Positions 1 through 14,112 of a DNA stretch of 64,000 bases are shown here, one piece after another. Origin of the DNA: Anticarsia gemmatalis (Eukaryota; Arthropoda; Insecta; Lepidoptera; Erebidae); assembly GCF_050436995.1 (NCBI RefSeq), contig NC_134747.1, forward strand, positions 10,113,501 through 10,177,500. The letters run 5' to 3'. The notes under the pieces were generated by a model. It searched no databases, was not told where the DNA came from, and worked only from the letters and a program-made list of their open reading frames with translations. Positions within the stretch are counted from its first letter, which is position 1. The number at the start of each line of letters is the position of its first letter. A program made the translations under genes and the position numbers.

Positions 1-3000
1 AAAATCCTGCGACCAATAATATTCTGCATATCGGCGGCTCCGGAGATGGCAAAATGGTAAATATTACGTTAATTATGTAAGTATAGCATGTAACTCAATA
101 ATAAAAAAAATGTAGGGTGAGTCAGTAAATTGATTATTTACAGTTAATAGTCATATTTATTCAACCCCATCCAGAAATTCAATTTCTCCCTTCCTCAAAA
201 AAAAGCGTTAAAATATTCATTTCTTGGAAGACAATTCAAATCGGACTTGGGCTCAGTGTTTTATTTGTTCAGAGCCCACTTGAGTTTATTGAAGGTGTTC
301 TCTTTTAAGCGTGTATTCCCCAATTGGAAAACATGGGATTTGTAGACGCATTAGTGCGAACCTTCCCGACAATAGCCTGGGGGAAGACGGCGCCTTGGAG
401 ACTCATTGTATTTGGCTTAACGGCGCGTAAACGAATTACTATGCCCTTATAAAAAATGTGCAATCGTTACTCTTAAAATTGCAGCTCGCTTGTTTTACGG
501 ATTTTAAAATATAGAGTAGATGAGTGATCTATTAATAATATAATTAATCAATGCATTTAATTAAACAGATACTTGCCATGCAAATAACTAAACAAGAATA
601 ATAGATAAGATTTATAAAAAGGGACTTAAGCCTAAACCTGGCAGCGCACCCAATATTTAATAGTTCAATAGGCCATCAGTTTTGTAACTCAATCGTATTC
701 AAGTATTTGTGAAAGTTTTTAATTTAATTGTTCAGGTATAATATAAAACACATTACTCTGTGCTAAATAATATTCACAAAGTTTATTTTGAAAATCTTTA
801 CGTCGTCGCAAGACTATAATCCTATGCAATTCACGTTCAATTCATCGTTTGCAAGCAAGTAGAAATGGGTTTAACTGCAGTGTTCATACGCAATGAGATA
901 ACAACCTGTCATGCCTACGCAATGCTCTGATATTTGGTACAGGAACAATTTATTGCATGTGCTCGCCTTAAGACGATAAAGTGCGTCCTATTATTGTCTA
1001 TTGCGTAAGCACCACGATATAACACTACTTTAAAATATAAAACTTAAAAGAAAATGTCCTTGCTTCAATATCGTCACGTACAAATTTTGATTTAGTTTTG
1101 TTTAATTTTTTTAGCATATCTATCACTTCTGAGCATATAAAATACTGTGCTCAAATTGGTTTTAAGTTTTGCTGAATTGATTTAATATACCTCATGAAAG
1201 GCTTTCCTGCAAATGTAATCTGTTTTAAACAAAGAAATTAAGATCAAACCTGCCCTTGAGCATCGAATAAAACTGTAGGTTTATTCCAATTCTTCTTCCA
1301 ACATACATCTATGCACAATACATAACCTTAGCATGAATAATTAGGCTTGATTTTGTAATAATTAGCTTAGAATTTTTTTCATACTCTTCTTCTCACATAC
1401 CTAATTTATAAGCTCATATGAACATTTTCTTATGAACAGGGTATGTAATAGGCTATACATAAGCATATCAAACTCATAAAATGTCGAGATAGCGTTGATA
1501 TGATCATAAAAAGAAAATTTGTCCGTACCCTTGTAATTCCGGGAATAGAAAAACCTCCCCCGTGCAAGAATTCTTCGACGTCTATGGCCTTCACAAGGGC
1601 TGGGGCGGGCTTACTCTCAATATATCTCTACATATTACCTATTTGTACAGCACCAAAACTGGTGTAGTAAAACTCAGGGTTTACGATGATGTAAAACAGT
1701 GCAAATATAGGGTCTTTAAATATTTGAGGTGGTCTGCCGGAACTTGGCACTGAGCCAGTAGGAAAATGCCGCCTAGACTTATAATAGCTCGTTAGAATTA
1801 ACATACTTGTAGCGATTTAATGTTAAGTGTTCAGACCTCCTGAAACTACGCCAAATCCACTTGTTAGTATGAATAATTTTCAACATTCTATTCTTAGCAG
1901 CAACCTGGTGGAAGATTTGGAGACCTTTATTAGAAAACAAGGCTTATTGTTATATTATGGCATCATATGTATTATATCATTAAGTATTAAAAAACATCAT
2001 TTAAATTATTTTAATAATAAACATAAAACTCATTCATCATAAACATCGTTATTCAACTATAACTATGAATAAAGTTCCTATGACGTGTCCACATAAAATA
2101 CCACAAGAATATTAACCAACAAGAGACATTTAAAAACAATATTGATAAACAAAATACAAAGTGGATCCTTACTGTAGGGTCTATTATAACTATAACATGG
2201 TTGACGGCAATAATCTGTCATCGGCGTCGGCACCGCGACACTGTCGGCACGTCATCACTCACACGACCATTTAACAAGAACCCTCCATTATTTACCAGCA
2301 AACTAAGTGTAATGTCTGGGTGGTAGGTTCATTTATATTGGACTAGACGTCCACTATCATGCTACGTACATTTAAACCGCAATGTATCTTCTTTGTTATT
2401 ACACGTGGAAGTGTTATCAGGACGTTCACGACACGTCATACTTAGGTACAAGATTAGGTATGTATTCAAGACTTCCAATTTCTATAAAAGAAAATACCCT
2501 TTAATATACTACTGCTGGGCAAGGGTCTCCTCTCGTAATCGTTAAGCCTTGAATCCACCACGCTGGCTAAGTGCGGGTTGGAGACTTCCTATAGTCTTTC
2601 TAATTAAATGTTCACATTAGATAATTGTTTGTACATATTTGATTAATAGTTCTCTAACTACTGATCCCCGTTAAGAAAGTTAATAAATTTAAGATGATTA
2701 CGGTATCCATATTCAGAACATATGGTGTTAAACTGTTTGTTTACGCAAGTGTGCAAAATTTTACAAAATGAGCGCAATATGGATTTTTGGCATTTTTATG
2801 TAAATTATCCACAACTGGGTATAGGTTGAATGTGATATTGATACAGCCATAGAATAATTATACACATCCATAGAAAACTAGAAAGATTTATAAAAATATT
2901 TATTGTACAGCACTCCGGTCGTGTTATTATGGAGACGCGCTGTTATAGTGGTAGGTACGCAGTATTATGACTAGACTGAGAATTAACTCATTCTGTTTAA

Positions 3001-6000
3001 CTGTCGTTTCCGTGTCGTACTGTAGTTTCGCCTATTTTGTCTGTAAACACAACGATATAATTGTATTTCCACCTACGATGTTTTCAATGAGATTATATCA
3101 TAGTATATTTTAATTTATAACATTACGTTATGTTATGAAAAGGAGAGGAATCCACAGAGCAAGTCGAGTAAAGAGTACCTATATAATATGTGAACGGATA
3201 TTTGAGTAGGGAAATACTGAAAAAAGACGGATGTGTAAATAAAACAGAACAAGGAAATGAAAGGGGTTAAGACAGAGTTGACGGCTAATAGAGACGAGTG
3301 GGGGAAGAAAACATGTTGTGCCGATCCACTCAACGAAGGATAAGGTCAAGACAATGATGTTGTCTAGTTATAAATGAGTTTATCCAGCAAAGTGTTGAGC
3401 GTAATCAATTAAATAAGGAGATCGTCGCACACGGCACAAAACTCCGCACATGTGCCTTCAGGCTCAACGGTTCACTTCCTTAGCCGATGTACAAAGTGCT
3501 AATATCAATATCACGCATTGCGTGACTTCTATTTTTACAGCCATTCAACTCCAGTTTTGTAAGCTACTCTCCGTACTTTGTATCGATCGGGGGGGGGCTT
3601 AACTTTTAATTTACGATTGTTGTGAACATGTTCGGGTCGATTAGGGAATTCCCGACTTTAGAACAACCTCGTTAGTTGACTAATTAGAAGATATTAAAGT
3701 CTTGCGGATTATATGTGTAATAAAACGCAAAAAAACTGGTTGTAAATAAATAATAAAATCAAGTAAAAGCAATGACGCAACCCTATGAGAAATTCAATGA
3801 ATAAACAAAAATATCCTAATGGAAATACGCTCAATTATTAAATAATACTTGTTTGTGTGACTAAATGCGTCATAATCCGATAAACGCTATAAAAACAACC
3901 ATTTGTTTCAGTATTTTGAATCTTCTACTTCATTCAAATACTATTAAGTTAATTTAACCTTCAGTTAACGTGAATAAGTATTGCGTAAAGAATATTAACA
4001 AAACCTAAAAGAGTATAGGTCTATAAATAGATATTAAAGTGACAACACTAGCTCATTACCGTGGGCTTGTCATCAAATTAGCTGAAACATCTCCCGCCTA
4101 CAACACTAATTAATGAGCTGGCCGTTAATTGTGTAAACAAATATCTCCAAATGGTTCAATAAAGCAGACTGGTTTTAATAATATTCGAACTTATGTTGTT
4201 ATCAATTTACTCATTTCGCCATTATAACCGTTCCTGAAAGATGTTGTTTAATTACTCAATGTTATTTATTTAGACTGCCAAACCTCAGTCATCACCAGCC
4301 AAACCCAGCCAAACACTCAAATAAATAACGAATTAAACTTAAATTGTAAATTACTTTTACAGCCACCTTGACAATACTAACAATTTAACGATTTCCGACG
4401 AAAGCAATGTCATTCCCACGAAAACTTGCATAATTTAACACGATGACTCATGTCATTTGAATATCGCTAAATAAATGCATACACATTAAGCGGAAACTAA
4501 TCTTGAAATTGTTCGACAAGCCTTGACTTCGATTAAAAACCAGTTTAGAAAATGTTGCTACACAGATCAATTGATTTAGATGAATAAAGATACCATAAAA
4601 CTCCTTACTTCTCGTCTGTCAGGTTTGTTTAAATTAGTAACATTCGAATTTTTCGAACGACGACAATCAAAAGTATTTCAACGGATGCACGCACGGGTCC
4701 TAAATGGTTGCTCAAATTTCAAGTTTGGGATCGGCTTTGGTGACTCATCAGGACAAACGTTGGATGCTATTTTTAACTTAGTGACGCAAGTGTAAGGAAA
4801 CCCACCGCGAATTTTATCAACCGAACTTTTATAATGTCATTAACAAAGCAGGAGAGCTGTTGAAATAAAAATATTCACCGTCATTTAGTATTAGACAATT
4901 CACTGGCTATAAATGTTTGGAATTATCAGTGGTAATTATTGGCCTTGAAATCCTCTGACATTTTAATACATTACATTACGTTATACAGATCTACATAATT
5001 GCAAATGTCGTCATTTAGAAAGTTCACGGCTGTGGCATTTCTTTCTAAAGTCAGTTAGTTTCGTCTTACAGCAAGCATCGACCCGCAAAGTCCTATAAAA
5101 AGACCATTTGGGCTTAGAGCCGTGGCGCGAATACAGCCAAGGAGACCCAAGAGTCGGCGGTATGGGGCTATAAAACTGTTGGAAACATCGTTAAATGTCA
5201 TCAAAGAATGAAGAAACGGTATTCGTTTTCTTCGTGATAATGTTTAAGAAGGCACTGAAGTGTTATACTTAACCTATTTAAAACGAGGAACATATGTATG
5301 TAGGAAGTAGGTTACTATGAAGATAAACAAGCTGGGTTAAGTTGTGATTATAAGAAGCATAGCTTAAGTCTTACAAGAAATGAAGACAACGTTCGATCTC
5401 CTGAATCATGAAACATGAAAAAATGTAATTTGCTTATTTATTGCCGACGTCAGATGTTGGGAACGACCCATCTCTACCTCTACTGCAACAAGGTTAAAAT
5501 TTCTCCGGAAAGCGTAACGGTTGTAATGTCAAATAAATCAGACGGAAGGGTTCAGTTCTTCGACAGCGCACCATAATGCATAATTTACTTCCCTCGTGTA
5601 CTGTGGACATTCAAAGGTCCTACTCCTTCTCTGAGGACCCCTTTATAAGCATCGATTTTCCTTCATCATTCATTCTTAAAAGTTTATGTTAGCCATACTT
5701 TCACGTTATTCTCATTTATAAGTCATTAACATCAACTTTACAGGTACAAGTATCAATATCGTACTATAGGAGTCTGCAAATAATTATTAGTAAAACTATA
5801 ATGAAAGTACCTACTTTACTGTACCCTCTTAGTAAAGTAGTAGAACCGCCTTAGTTATTTTAATGATAGCTTTGACAATCCAGGTTCCTGATTGCTTTGG
5901 TAGAACTAGCTGTATTAATTATATCGATATTATTCAGACAATTTGCGTCTAGCACAGTTGCAATACTCTTCTAATATAAATGCTAGTATGCTAGTTATGT

Positions 6001-7571
6001 TTCAAGTAATGGAAACTTGATTGCTAGAAACGAGATCCGTTGTTGTGTTAAAATAATATTGAATGGAGTAGAAAAACCAGCAAGTTGCGTGTCGAGCACG
6101 CATTAACTTAAGGCTTCCGTAGGTGTTTGTAGACATATCATAGATATAAACATTTTATGGACTTGACAAAGTTATTTGTGCGGTACTTAAACTTCCATAG
6201 CAGACGGCTGGAGTTTCTTTAGAATTAACTTACTAAGTTTACGTCGGTAACTGTAATTTTCCTAAAGCCGTAGACGCACTAGAAGCCGAACATGGCAGGC
6301 TTCGAATGTTGAGATGTCATGACATTTATGGTTACAAATTAGTAAGTTCCATACAGAACAAAGTACAGAGGCCGTTGATCGCTGTCAGTTACCGTAGTCG
6401 CTGTGACGGAGCACAATGATCAACGTGCCTCACTGATAGGTGACAGTTACGTAGTTGTCAACACAACTGCGATATACATACAGTCCGGACGCTACTATCA
6501 CAGGTATCCACTAGCATGTCCTAATCTTTATAAACATGTCTATAACAGTCTGAATATCAATATAGTTATTACTAGACAGGCGTATAAAATAGAAATAGCA
6601 TGTCGATAATATGGCAAATAAATGCATAATGCAAAAAAGACGGGAAAGTTAGGAATATCCTTCTTCAGAGTTAAATAGATAGGTTATCTTTAAAGGAAAA
6701 CTAACCTCATACCTATTACATAAACGCGCTGTGCAATAGCAGGAAAATATGTAAAGTACTTAATGTGCTCTGTAAAGTATAAAGGTATGTAGTGAAGAAT
6801 CTAATAAAATGAATGATTGCCCGTAAAATCAGCTTGTAAAATTGTTGTGACATTCTTTCACGTGATGTTCATGTTAGTCACATGGACACAATATATGGTC
6901 ATGGTGAGGCATCTACTTATTTTGCTACCGACTACAATGTACCTAGTCTTTCATTTATTATATTTACCGTTATTTAGGTATATTATTATGTAGATAATGA
7001 TCTATAGTGAGTTAGTCAAAACGCAATTAGTTACGGAGTGATTTATTGCCAGTTATTTGTGGAATTTTCCACGCCACCGTCATTCCGTTGCAGAAAAACT
7101 TCACACAATTTAACATAGTACATACATTAGTTCGTACAACAACTTCTTTGAGCGAAGACATTGAAAACAATAAAGACGACACGTCGGATGCAGAAGCTTA
7201 AAAGAAACCGTTGCATAAATAGTGGGTGTTCCTTTTCACCCGAGGCGCATTCATGGCCCTTTGTGGAGACATTTCAGCTGAACCACGCTCAAAGGTAGGT
7301 TGGAGGCGCTTTAATTATTCCCCACATATAAGGGAGACGCAACAACGAAAGGGATCAGAAAAGCTATCCCTAGGGAAGCCCGCAGGAAACGTTTGTTTAC
7401 TAAGCGGGTTCAATCGTCTGCTCAACCACCTACTGTTAAATGTTCCACTCGCATTGCATTTTTTTATCAAAAAATACTTTTCTTTTTTCACAGAAACTTC
7501 AATAAATTAATGTATGTTTTAAAATTTGTTAACAGTACAAAAATGAACACAAGAAATTAAAAAAAGGGTTT
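1..7571. other. Gene-poor stretch, no supported gene
   Basis: This is AT-rich sequence with many stops in all frames. The few open frames of 60-95 codons lack splice context, codon bias or any recognisable motif. A donor-like ATG|GTAAAT near base 56 could end a plus-strand exon that begins before the window, but it cannot be assigned. The only recognisable item is the repeat fragment near 2.5 kb, listed separately. If the mitoguardin gene (minus, first exons at 12.5-13.4 kb) runs leftwards through here, this would be intron. I searched for its downstream exons and did not find them. Confidence 0.5.
2508..2587 (+). repeat. Fragment of a dispersed lepidopteran retroelement
   Basis: The stretch starts with CTACTGCTGGGCAAGGGTCT and continues with CCACCACGCTGGC and GTGCGGGTTGG. 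I recognise this word order as a widespread dispersed repeat in moth and butterfly genomes, usually a non-LTR retroelement or SINE 3' part. No ORF, A-tail or target-site duplication is visible, so it is a truncated relic. The identification is from memory of the repeat and not from a library search. Confidence 0.5.
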
Positions 7572-7643
7572 GGGCTCGTCCGGGATTTGAACCCGGGACC
7601 TCTCGCACCCTAAGCGAAAATCATACCCCTAGACCAACGAGCC
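7572..7643 (-). tRNA. tRNA-Pro (anticodon AGG)
   Basis: Read on the minus strand, this 72-nt sequence folds as a standard cloverleaf. The acceptor GGCTCGT pairs with ACGAGCC, the A box is TGGTCTAGGGG, and the anticodon loop TTAGGGT has anticodon AGG. The T arm is CCGGGTTCAAATCCCGG. A run of seven T follows on the minus strand within about ten bases of the 3' end, a good RNA polymerase III terminator. The anticodon stem has one T-G wobble at its outer pair, where the sister copy at 8778-8849 has C-G. The body otherwise matches that copy exactly, so it is likely functional. Confidence 0.93.
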
Positions 7644-8777
7644 GGTGCTAAGAATGTTGAAAATATGTTTATATAGCTATGTCTAATATATTCATGAATT
7701 ATTTGTCCTATTCCTTATTCCCTAAACTTGTTTTAGTTATTGATATGAATATTTAATGCCGTAGTAAGAGCATCAGAATGAAATAACACAAGCAAATGGT
7801 CATTCCGTTTGTACTGATCATACGACACGTAACGCCATCTATTGAGCAGTAGATACATCACTTGGAAAAATAATAACCTAATAACTAACTATCTAACATT
7901 GCTGACATTGCATAGTATTTAAGTTTGAAGATAATTAGTGTATTGGTATGCCCTTCTAATTAGTTTAAACTTTATCTTACACTCCTTATTTATATATAAA
8001 TATAAATCTGACAAAAAAGAATGTAGGACATTAGACGATGCTGAACTTAAAGCATCTCACAATTTTATTTCGCTTTACGCGACACACTTTGAAAATAGAC
8101 CCATTAAGGAAATGGATTGTGGGTCCTAAGTAAACATGTCATCCGCAAATTGGACGTTATGTGATCATCCCTTATCGTTGATGTGAATAGCGTTTAATGC
8201 CGCCGTAAAGATATGACAGGCCGTTCAAAAGCGAATAATGTCTACAATACGCTATATGGGACTTCATAATAAGGACATTACACAATAGATCGCTGTATAT
8301 CGTAAGGATCGTCTTATCTCGCAATCGGTCGTCATTCCGAGGTTCCGAACCATTCCTGTGCGTGTTAGTGGGTCGGTGCGTGCCGGGAGTGCGCTCTCCC
8401 AAAGGACTAGACACAACACAACTTCCCATTGTGATATAGTCTTGCGAAGTAGGTTGCTACGTGATAGTAATTATACGCGCGCTCATAAAATTCGATAATA
8501 TACTGTGGAGGTTCCGTAATTGGTGTCGTAACAATAGGAGTCCCAAGGGTAGGAGACACTTCATGCGAAACCTCACATATAAACTATGACATAATAATGT
8601 ACTGAAAAGTAAATAACATTTACATGTATGTTTGAAGCGAAAAGAAAAATACTGTAATCATTTATATTAAAAAAATATAAACAAACCAAATCTTTAGACA
8701 CTGCTAACTAATTCTTTCAGTAGCATACAAAATGTATATCAAATCATTAAGTAAATCGGAAAATGGAATAAAAAGTT
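7644..8777. other. Spacer between the two tRNA-Pro genes
   Basis: About 1.1 kb of AT-rich DNA separates the two tRNA genes. It contains an 85-codon minus-strand open frame (8172-8429) with no motif, splice context or codon bias that I can defend, so I do not call it a gene. One CGCCATCTATTGA word is seen near 7832, similar to the AGATGGCGC words near 12.1 and 12.5 kb; such words recur in moth repeats. Confidence 0.5.
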
Positions 8778-8849
8778 GGGCTCGTCCGGGATTTGAACCC
8801 GGGACCTCTCGCACCCAAAGCGAGAATCATACCCCTAGACCAACGAGCC
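8778..8849 (-). tRNA. tRNA-Pro (anticodon TGG)
   Basis: This minus-strand 72-nt cloverleaf has the same acceptor, D and T arms as the tRNA at 7572-7643. The anticodon loop is TTTGGGT (anticodon TGG) on a perfect CTCGC/GCGAG stem. The B box GGTTCAAATCC is intact. A TTTTT terminator lies about four bases past the 3' end on the minus strand. The two tRNAs differ at only two positions, one of them the first anticodon base. They are about 1.2 kb apart in the same orientation, which points to local duplication followed by an isoacceptor change. Confidence 0.95.
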
Positions 8850-11800
8850 ACACAGACATGAAGCGAATTTAGTCATCGCGCGTAGCCTTGAAGATGCAAT
8901 ATAAATACGTCATTAGTGATAACGGAGCCTTCGCCTTTGGTGAAAGGCGTAATGCCTTTCACAACAAAGATAAAACAACAGTATAGAGTGAGTATTCAGA
9001 TCTTAAATGTAGCGGAGACGCGGCAGACGATCGTTCACGACAAGCTATAGCTAGTATTATTGTGCAGTTGCCTTTGCCTACCCTTGGCATTAAACTTGGC
9101 GACGAGGGTAGAGAGACACAAAGATCATTAAGAACCTATTAGGGGTAGTCGGACGTGGCGGCAAATATTAGTATTATTTGTCTACTCGACAGTTGTCTGT
9201 GACATTGCCTGAAACTTAATTAGGTAGTAAATATATACCAATTAACTAACGATATAAGGTCAGACTAGGTAGTGTCATAAATAATTTTATTGAACTGTAA
9301 ATTGTATATTTTATGTTTGTAATCTATTATTGTCCTCTCGTTAATGTACAGCGGAGACCTAAGTAGGTACTTTGTTTTAGTGCTTTCTGTAACTGAGAAG
9401 GGAAAGGTCTCAAATATGGATGACTAATGAAGACTGCTAATGAGTATTGGATGTCTTTTCAAAATCTTATATAATTTTAGTGTGCCCTATTCAAGGTCCG
9501 ATGGCTAATGGCTGTAGTCTAAGATTGAGTGAGGTGTGGTCATACTGTTAGCCTGTATATAAATAAATGCCGCATTTTTATTCCACATTATCTAAGAAAG
9601 CTCATTGTTGGATCTAATTAATAACGTGGGCGAAGTAGGCTGTAGAAAAAAACAAATAAGTACGTAATGTCAAAACGCTTAACTGTTAACCTACATTGAA
9701 ACAATAAAGCCCATTGCAATATCGTTATTAAAAGTTTGTATATCTGTATTATTTATTCACAAGTATATTTTTAGTAGGTCGAGGTGAGAACGGTTTACCT
9801 CTGACATCAGAAATCGTGTGATAATACCGACTGGATAGAATTAAATCAATGCCTGTGAACACGGCTGACTTCATTTATTAATGCATTTAGCTTTGCCTCG
9901 AGTCTAGGTATTCATTTAATTACTCGCATTTAACATGCCTGCGTAATTATATCTGAGACTTCGCAAGATAATAGGAAAGTTTTTTATTGTGAATTCACGC
10001 TACAAGGTCGCGACTTCTTGATATGAAATCTTCACAATCTGACATCGTTACTTAGTACATTGTAGGAGATCGTCATTGAGAATAATGTTATTCAGAATTA
10101 TTATTCTAAAGAGGAACAACGTGACATGACCGATGACAGTCGCTCCAAAGGCATAATAATATACCTAATTTCAAAAAAATATTACCGGGCTAAGCAGATG
10201 AGTGGATATTTGTTTCACGTGCTGACTGGGGCTAAATAGATGGATGGGTTGCTTTCTTTCGTCCACTTCACCACAATCAAACACTACATCTAGGTCCTGA
10301 GCTGAGAATTCGTATTTTTTGACATAGAGTCACACTATTTTTAGGAATTACCTCAGTAGAGTATACAAAGTACGTGCCAGGTACTTTGTTTTGTCATTTA
10401 CGGTTCGGGAATTACCTACCCAACTTTATACCAACGTGAGTTCATAGTAACAAGGTCAATCTGTTAGGCATTGAAGCCAAAAAAAATAAGCAAGTTTGGA
10501 AAATGATAGGTAATGTTTGCGATTCGTTATCGGCAACAATCGGAAATATACATAATATTATCACATTCACTAACCACGAGATTCTGACAAGAACAATAAC
10601 AATTGTTGAACGGGATAAACACAATTCAATCATGAAAAAAATATCATTATGAATTACGCATAAAATTGTATTATTGTATAGGTATAAGTCAAGGACATTC
10701 GTGTACCCAAAACAAGCCTTGTCTAGGGTGTAGCACGTGACGCACATTTCGCTAGAATTAGCAGGGTGGGTGTAGTCAATTTTAAATATTCATAGATTTT
10801 GCGAGTCAGACTCAAGGTTTGTCAAATTCACACGATCATTAACCTAATTATTATAGTTTGTAGAACACTAAATTATTATCGGCAAAGATAAAATAGTCCA
10901 GTCAGCATAATGGAGATCACTTTATCAGGAATAATTAGTCGCCGGCAGACCTCCCACATAGGTCACTTAAACTGTCTACAATCATTGATTATGAGGGGTT
11001 ATCGCACTTATCGCCACGATCATTGGACCCACTAGTATCTACTATTATCTACTGTTAGACTGTTACATATTATGTAGAACGAGTGAAGTAATTTCGTTTA
11101 CACACTGTACGTATGGGTGCCGCATGCCGCACTAGCGTTTGTTGCCGTGTATTACTTGTACTATATTCTATTATGTGGATTGCCTACAGAGCTCCAGCAA
11201 AGCGAGATTAATTCAGATACCATCTGCCCTTTACATACACGTTAGTATATTATTAGTGGTTTTGTTATTTTTAGATGCTACGGGGATGTCAGTGCTCGTA
11301 ACCGCTATCGTCAATGTTATATTACTTATGCTACAATGGCAATCGAAAGTATTTAATAGTATATGAAAAATTAGGATAATTTCTAAAAAACCGGAACAAG
11401 AATTAAGGTTAAGTAATAGGTAAAATGTTTTACTGAGATACAAAATGATAGGAGGGAGATGATTGCAGGCTAAGAAGTTAGCTATGCTAAGTCCAAACAC
11501 GGAGTGGATATGCCCAGACATGCAGGTTCAACAAATTAATAAACAACCTACTGCGTTCATTGCGTCATTGAAACAGTACAAGATCAGGGGATCAAATCCT
11601 GCCTTGCGTCCACTTGTGTCGGCCTATTTATCATCATCTAAATCTGTCAGGTCGCAGACAAACTAGTTTGCTTAATTGTATGACATAGTTCGGTGGTGTT
11701 ATATCTCAGACAACTCATATTTAAGAGTATAATGGACCTTTAACTTAATGTCCAACCGACTAATTGTTCTATAGGAATTATTAAATTAAATGATGTGTAA

Positions 11801-12518
11801 AAGTATTTCAGCGGAATGAAGTTGGAGTTGCGACAACTCTGTACATTACTACCATAGGAACTGTTTAACAGAATATCTTACTAGTGGTAAGCCCTCAGAC
11901 TGCACACCATTCTCCTAAGGTCTTCATAATACCACTTCGGCAAATAAAAACAGTTAGATAACAGATATTATACAAACGTTTTTTTATAAAAATAGTTGTT
12001 TACTGTCAAAAGAGAACTTTATTTTTATTTCTGCTAATTGCGACATCTAGGCAAATACTGACGTATCAACATAGTGTTATGAATACAAGTGGTGTATGTA
12101 GTTTTGCTACTCAATAAGAGATGGCGCTTTAAAAAAAGTGTCAGCTCCCCGCCTTGAAATAATTCAAAGAGATCAAACTAGCCTACCATACCATAAAATG
12201 GTTGCATTCAATATTTTGGAGCTTCCTTAACACTATCTATGAATTAATTAAGTCGAACATTCACACAAATTAATTATTATATTCATAACGTTAGTATAAG
12301 GTTTAATCACATTTCTGTAAGCACTGTGCCACAGAGATAAATATAATTATTTTTAAAAAAACGCGCGGGCGTATCGTAATGGGAGAAGGGCTTTAAACAC
12401 AATCGGAAATATTTGTACCGTAAAAGAGGGTTAAATTTAAAACATATTAAATTTTCATTTCAAACAATGAAGAAGAATGCTACTCGTCGATAGATGGCGC
12501 TTAAAGTCTAGTACTCAC
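8850..12518. other. Stretch without a supported gene, perhaps mitoguardin intron
   Basis: This AT-rich DNA lies between the tRNA pair and the third visible mitoguardin exon. The exon ending at 12519 has a consensus donor (GTGAGT on the minus strand), so transcription of mitoguardin must continue leftwards into this stretch. I looked for a downstream exon that would continue after VMG and found nothing convincing. Short open frames at 10442-10747 and 11139-11666 overlap on opposite strands and have the skewed composition of chance frames. Confidence 0.5.
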
Positions 12519-13374
12519 CCATAACGCCTAGTTGTTGGGGTGATAGTGGTGCAGCATCTCCAGCTCCTGAGCCGATGGAACCGGAAGCCAGGGACAGCCG
12601 CTCGCTAAATCCAAGTGGACTACTCCGCCCACCACTACTCGCCACTGACCCCATTCCTTAACAAGAAACAAACATTTTATTTTTTTATTAAATATTTAAC
12701 TATTGCTTGTAAATAAATATATTACTTGAGTATAATATTGGCATTTATAGTAATTGAAAAACTAGTATTTTTAATAGTTAATACCTCCATTTGGACTCCT
12801 CATACGAGAAATCCTTTTGTTAATAGCCCTTTGTATGCGAGGATTCATGATAGGTTTGGCACGCTTTCTTGCCAGATACCTGGACAACACACCCACTACT
12901 ACAGCACTTGTGCCCACTACACCCAAGCTCCATAGTACCACCTGAAAACAACAGATTGTTCTTAAGTATATTGTATAACAGTATATCACAAGGTTTACTG
13001 CAATTTTATGCACACAAATAAATTACAAGTTACTTCACCTTGGCGAGAAGAGTACACGAAAATTAAAACACGAATGACCTTAACTTATTAATAGTAGGAA
13101 TCTTTACTAAGTTTCCATTTATCCTAATAATTTCTGACAGAAGCAAGCTAAGACAGAATTTTATTTATTTGATTTATATATTCTATATGCGTTCAAGAAC
13201 ATCTCAACATAATAATTTAGTCATGCTGATATAGTGTTATGATTATTATTTTAGAGATAAATTGCATTCACCAACCTTCTGTGATGTTGTTAACTGAACT
13301 TCACTGAAAGACATAGCTCGATGCCAGTGTTTCAATTTGTCGATAAATGGGCTCGCCTGTATGAGCAGCTGCAT
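12519..13374 (-). CDS. Miga: Mitoguardin, N-terminal three exons (gene incomplete here)
   Basis: There are three minus-strand exons: 13276-13374 (33 codons, ATG preceded by AACA and an in-frame upstream TGA), 12785-12941 and 12519-12656. All have consensus splice sites and compatible phases (0, 1, 1). Together they encode about 131 residues. An amphipathic start is followed by a membrane segment near residues 35-56 (VVLWSLGVVGTSAVVVGVLS), a basic patch (RYLARKRAKP, ISRMRSPNGG) and a Ser/Gly-rich linker (SSGGRSSP, ERLSLASGSIGSG) ending LSPQQLGVMG. That order matches mitoguardin (FAM73 family), an outer mitochondrial membrane protein that promotes mitochondrial fusion. The conserved C-terminal domain is not visible. 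It must lie further left, possibly outside the window. The assignment rests on remembered family motifs. Confidence 0.8.
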
Positions 13375-14112
13375 TGTTCACTTTTGATCGCAGTGTTTAC
13401 AAATGCCAAGAAATTAATTTAAATATTATTTACAATGCTGATATAATCACAGTTCTTTTAGGTTATCTGTCAAATTGCTTTACACACAACTAAAAGTATT
13501 TTTATAACACTACTCGTTTGTAACTTCTAAGAACATAATACTAATTTAGTTTATTTACAATAGTTTTTTGATTATTTAGCAACAAATACAATTGTAGCGT
13601 CAACATAAATAAACACAATTTAAATATTCGCGGTCTACAATTTGTCAACATGACATTTCGGACAAAACCGAATGACAATAATAGGGATGTACATTGTACA
13701 TGGTGTCGTACATTTAGTAATTTGAATCATCTTTTCCGTAGCTCGAAGGTTCCGTACCTACCTAGTTTAAGCCTTTAATTGAGGACCTAGGTATGGGACT
13801 GAGTAGTTTCTCAAATATCTCCTAATAATTTCATTTCATATATCAAATCAATAACGTTCCAAAAATAATAGTTATCTAGATACCTACAAAGTTGCCATGT
13901 GCTTTAGTTTTTGTAAGTTTAATCTGTCACTTGTCAGTGTCAAGAGCAATAATTAAGAGTGGACTGTCAACTTCTGTCATCAAATTCAATCAATTTTCAT
14001 TCTCTGAATTTTTTCAATGTTTTTAATTTTGCGGTCAAGTGTTTTGCAAACATTCTTTCTGATTAAAGTAATGTGATAATTATAAAGGACAATATTTCCT
14101 CATTACGTAAAA
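13375..14112. promoter_or_regulatory. Divergent promoter region, mitoguardin / FBXO42-like
   Basis: 738 bp separate the start codons of two genes transcribed away from each other, so both promoters and 5' UTRs must lie here. The sequence is AT-rich. I see no TATA box at a convincing distance from either start. A shared, TATA-less bidirectional promoter is inferred from geometry only. Confidence 0.5.

Noticed and set aside
1..60. Possible exon end (frame reading ATNNILHIGGSGDGKM before a GTAAAT donor)
   Set aside because: Too short to assign. Another frame also stays open to a stop here, and nothing upstream is available.
7226..7510. 94-codon plus-strand frame
   Set aside because: No motif, no splice context and an AT-rich tail; it looks like a chance frame.
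12117..12500. Recurrent AGATGGCGC words (also near 7.83 kb in reverse)
   Set aside because: A short word with no conserved flanks between the copies; not enough to define an element.
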